Shown piece after piece: positions 4,153 through 5,322 of a DNA stretch of 5,322 nucleotides. Made by a program: the position numbers and the translations under genes. How positions within the stretch are numbered: position 1 is the stretch's first letter; the number at the start of each line of letters is the position of its first letter. The notes below the pieces were generated by a model. That model ran no database searches and was not told the origin of the DNA. It saw only the letters and a list, made by a program, of their open reading frames with translations. Source of the stretch: Armatimonadota bacterium (lineage in GTDB: Bacteria; Sysuimicrobiota; Sysuimicrobiia; Sysuimicrobiales; JACQTN01); the NCBI GenBank assembly GCA_016210785.1, contig JACQTN010000532.1:1-5322 (forward strand). The letters are read 5' to 3'.

Positions 4153-5232
4153 ATGAAGTTCGCGTTCTCCGGTGATGACCGGAGCCGTTCGCAGCAGTGG
4201 TTCGCGAAGGGGCTCAAGAAGGTCATGACCGCGCACGGCCACCAGTTCATCGAAGATCCCGACCATGCGCGCCTGGTCATGAATGTCGCGGACGTCGGCA
4301 ATCCCCGGCCCTTCCGCCGCAAGGCCAAGGCCACCTTCGTGGTCTCCATCGTTTCCACCGGGGACGTGCCCAAGGATCCGCTCCAGGCCGGCTACCCGCT
4401 GCTGGTGCGCACGCTCTCCAACTTGCTGATCTACCTGGTGGAGCGGGACAGTTTCATCGACACCCACTTCGTGACGCTGGAGCAGGGCGCCTACACGCTG
4501 GCACCCGACCCGGACGACGACCGGTTCTTCGAGCGCGTCTACGAGCGCCTGACTCCGCTCGCCTCCTCGCAGCTGGTCATCGACAACGAGTACCGCACCG
4601 ATCTGCCGCACAGGTTGTGGGAGGGCGACCCGCTGACCCGCCAGCTCCAGGAGGCGGGCGGGCGGCTCGACGCGCTCAACCTGCTGCCCGCGCCTTTCCC
4701 CATCCACGAGCTGCTGTCGCCGCGCGACCTGCGCCACGTCCATCGCCTGTACGGGATCGGCGGCCTGAGCTACGGCAACCTCAGCATCCGCAGGGACGCC
4801 GCCAGCTTCTGGATGTCGGCCAGCGGTGTCAACAAGGCGGACCTGCGGGTCGTCGGGAGGGACATCCTGCTGGTGACCGGTTACGACCCCGAGCGCAACA
4901 CCATGATCCTCAGCGTGCCGCCCAGCGTGGAGCCGCGCCGCGTCTCCGTGGACGCCATCGAGCACTGGATGATTTACACCGAGCATCCCCCGGTGGGCGC
5001 CATCGTCCACATCCACGCCTGGATGGAGGGCATCCTCTCCACCGAAGTCAACTATCCCTGCGGGACGCTGGAGTTGGCCACCTCGGTGGCAGAGCTGGTG
5101 CGGCGCGCGCCCGACCCGGGCCACGCGGTGATCGGTCTGAAAAACCACGGGCTCACCATCACCGGCCCGTCCCTCGACGACATCTTCGACCGCATTGAAG
5201 GCAAGGTCAAGCGGCAGGTCCCTCTGACCTAG
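4153..5232 (+). CDS. Class II aldolase/adducin-family protein with an extra N-terminal domain
   Basis: The protein has 359 residues from ATG 4153. The C-terminal part (about 185-350) is a class II aldolase/adducin domain: the G-G-L-S-Y-G-N-L-S-I motif (203-212), S-A-S-G-V (222-226), V-H-I-H (285-288) and K-N-H-G (330-333). His286, His288 and His332 match the zinc ligands of fuculose-phosphate aldolase. An acidic residue in the V-D-A-I-E-H segment (Asp267, possibly Glu270) sits near the position of its catalytic Glu. Such enzymes cleave or epimerise sugar phosphates, or process methylthioribulose phosphate; the substrate here cannot be told. The N-terminal ~160 residues start K-F-A-F-S-G-D-D and contain L-L-V-R-T-L-S-N-L-L-I-Y-L-V-E-R near 84-98. 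I do not recognise this domain. Single-domain family members are usually 200-260 residues, so this one is long. No signal peptide is visible. The nearest upstream gene ends about 200 bases away, so it may have its own promoter. Confidence 0.8.
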   Translation: MKFAFSGDDRSRSQQWFAKGLKKVMTAHGHQFIEDPDHARLVMNVADVGNPRPFRRKAKATFVVSIVSTGDVPKDPLQAGYPLLVRTLSNLLIYLVERDSFIDTHFVTLEQGAYTLAPDPDDDRFFERVYERLTPLASSQLVIDNEYRTDLPHRLWEGDPLTRQLQEAGGRLDALNLLPAPFPIHELLSPRDLRHVHRLYGIGGLSYGNLSIRRDAASFWMSASGVNKADLRVVGRDILLVTGYDPERNTMILSVPPSVEPRRVSVDAIEHWMIYTEHPPVGAIVHIHAWMEGILSTEVNYPCGTLELATSVAELVRRAPDPGHAVIGLKNHGLTITGPSLDDIFDRIEGKVKRQVPLT

Positions 5233-5271
5233 CGCACCCCAGAAAATGCTGCGCGTTATCCCCCACCCCGA

Positions 5272-5321
5272 CCTCCCTGAAATATCTGGAGGGCCCCTGA
5301 CGGCGGACGGCGGCGCGTCAG
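5272..5321 (+). other. Two hairpin candidates after the aldolase-family gene
   Basis: CCTCC (5272-5276) can pair with GGAGG (5288-5292) around an 11-nt AT-rich loop, which would hide a Shine-Dalgarno-like sequence. CTGACG (5297-5302) and CGTCAG (5316-5321) form a perfect 6-bp stem around a GC-rich loop. The window ends here, so it is unclear whether these belong to a terminator of the upstream gene or the leader of a gene beyond the window. Confidence 0.3.
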
Positions 5322-5322
5322 C

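Noticed and set aside
3916..5148. 410-codon open frame on the minus strand
   Set aside because: It lies opposite the clearly recognisable aldolase-family gene and has no recognisable domain. It is an effect of high GC at third codon positions.

Overview
The window is high-GC bacterial chromosomal DNA with tightly packed genes, GTG, TTG and ATG starts, and clear Shine-Dalgarno sequences (GGAGGT or GAGGTGA). There are no rRNA, tRNA, CRISPR or transposase genes. The host cannot be named from sequence alone. The LexA-type repressor, RNase H-fold protein, J-like/TPR protein and ArsM-like methyltransferase would fit a deep-branching, high-GC environmental lineage (for example Chloroflexota, Armatimonadota or a candidate phylum), but this is a weak inference.

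Layout, left to right. (1) 1-378 (+) is the C-terminal protease half of a LexA/S24 repressor, cut off by the window start. (2) 462-689 (+) encodes a 75-residue Arg-rich protein with a C-terminal membrane segment. It shares a GTGA stop/start overlap with (3) 686-1135 (+), an RNase H-fold protein that has lost most of its catalytic acids. (4) 1313-2203 (+) encodes a J-like domain without HPD, a Pro-rich linker, four TPR-like repeats and a C-terminal membrane anchor. (5) 2214-3020 (-), convergent with (4), is an ArsM-like SAM methyltransferase. (6) 3089-3373 (+) is the C-terminal third to half of a YceI-family protein, divergent from (5). (7) 3560-3955 (+) is an Arg/Trp-rich protein with a C-terminal zinc ribbon. 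(8) 4153-5232 (+) is a class II aldolase/adducin-family protein with an extra N-terminal domain of about 160 residues. The last 90 bases hold hairpins but no gene.

The most interesting item is gene 5. Its reading frame is interrupted by one in-frame TGA at complement 2439-2441, after which family-like coding sequence continues for 74 codons. The TGA sits where ArsM relatives carry a conserved cysteine (the G-C-x-A-G site). The bases just after it fold into a perfect 8-bp stem with a GGA loop, 17 nt downstream of the TGA, which is the geometry expected of a bacterial SECIS element. The best reading is a selenocysteine-containing ArsM-like methyltransferase, full length 268 residues with Sec194. 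The other ArsM cysteines are replaced (Met56, Thr82, Gly144), leaving Cys252 as the only ordinary cysteine, so the substrate or mechanism may differ from standard arsenite methylation.

The genes do not form one obvious pathway. Genes 2 and 3 look translationally coupled. The others appear to be separate units.
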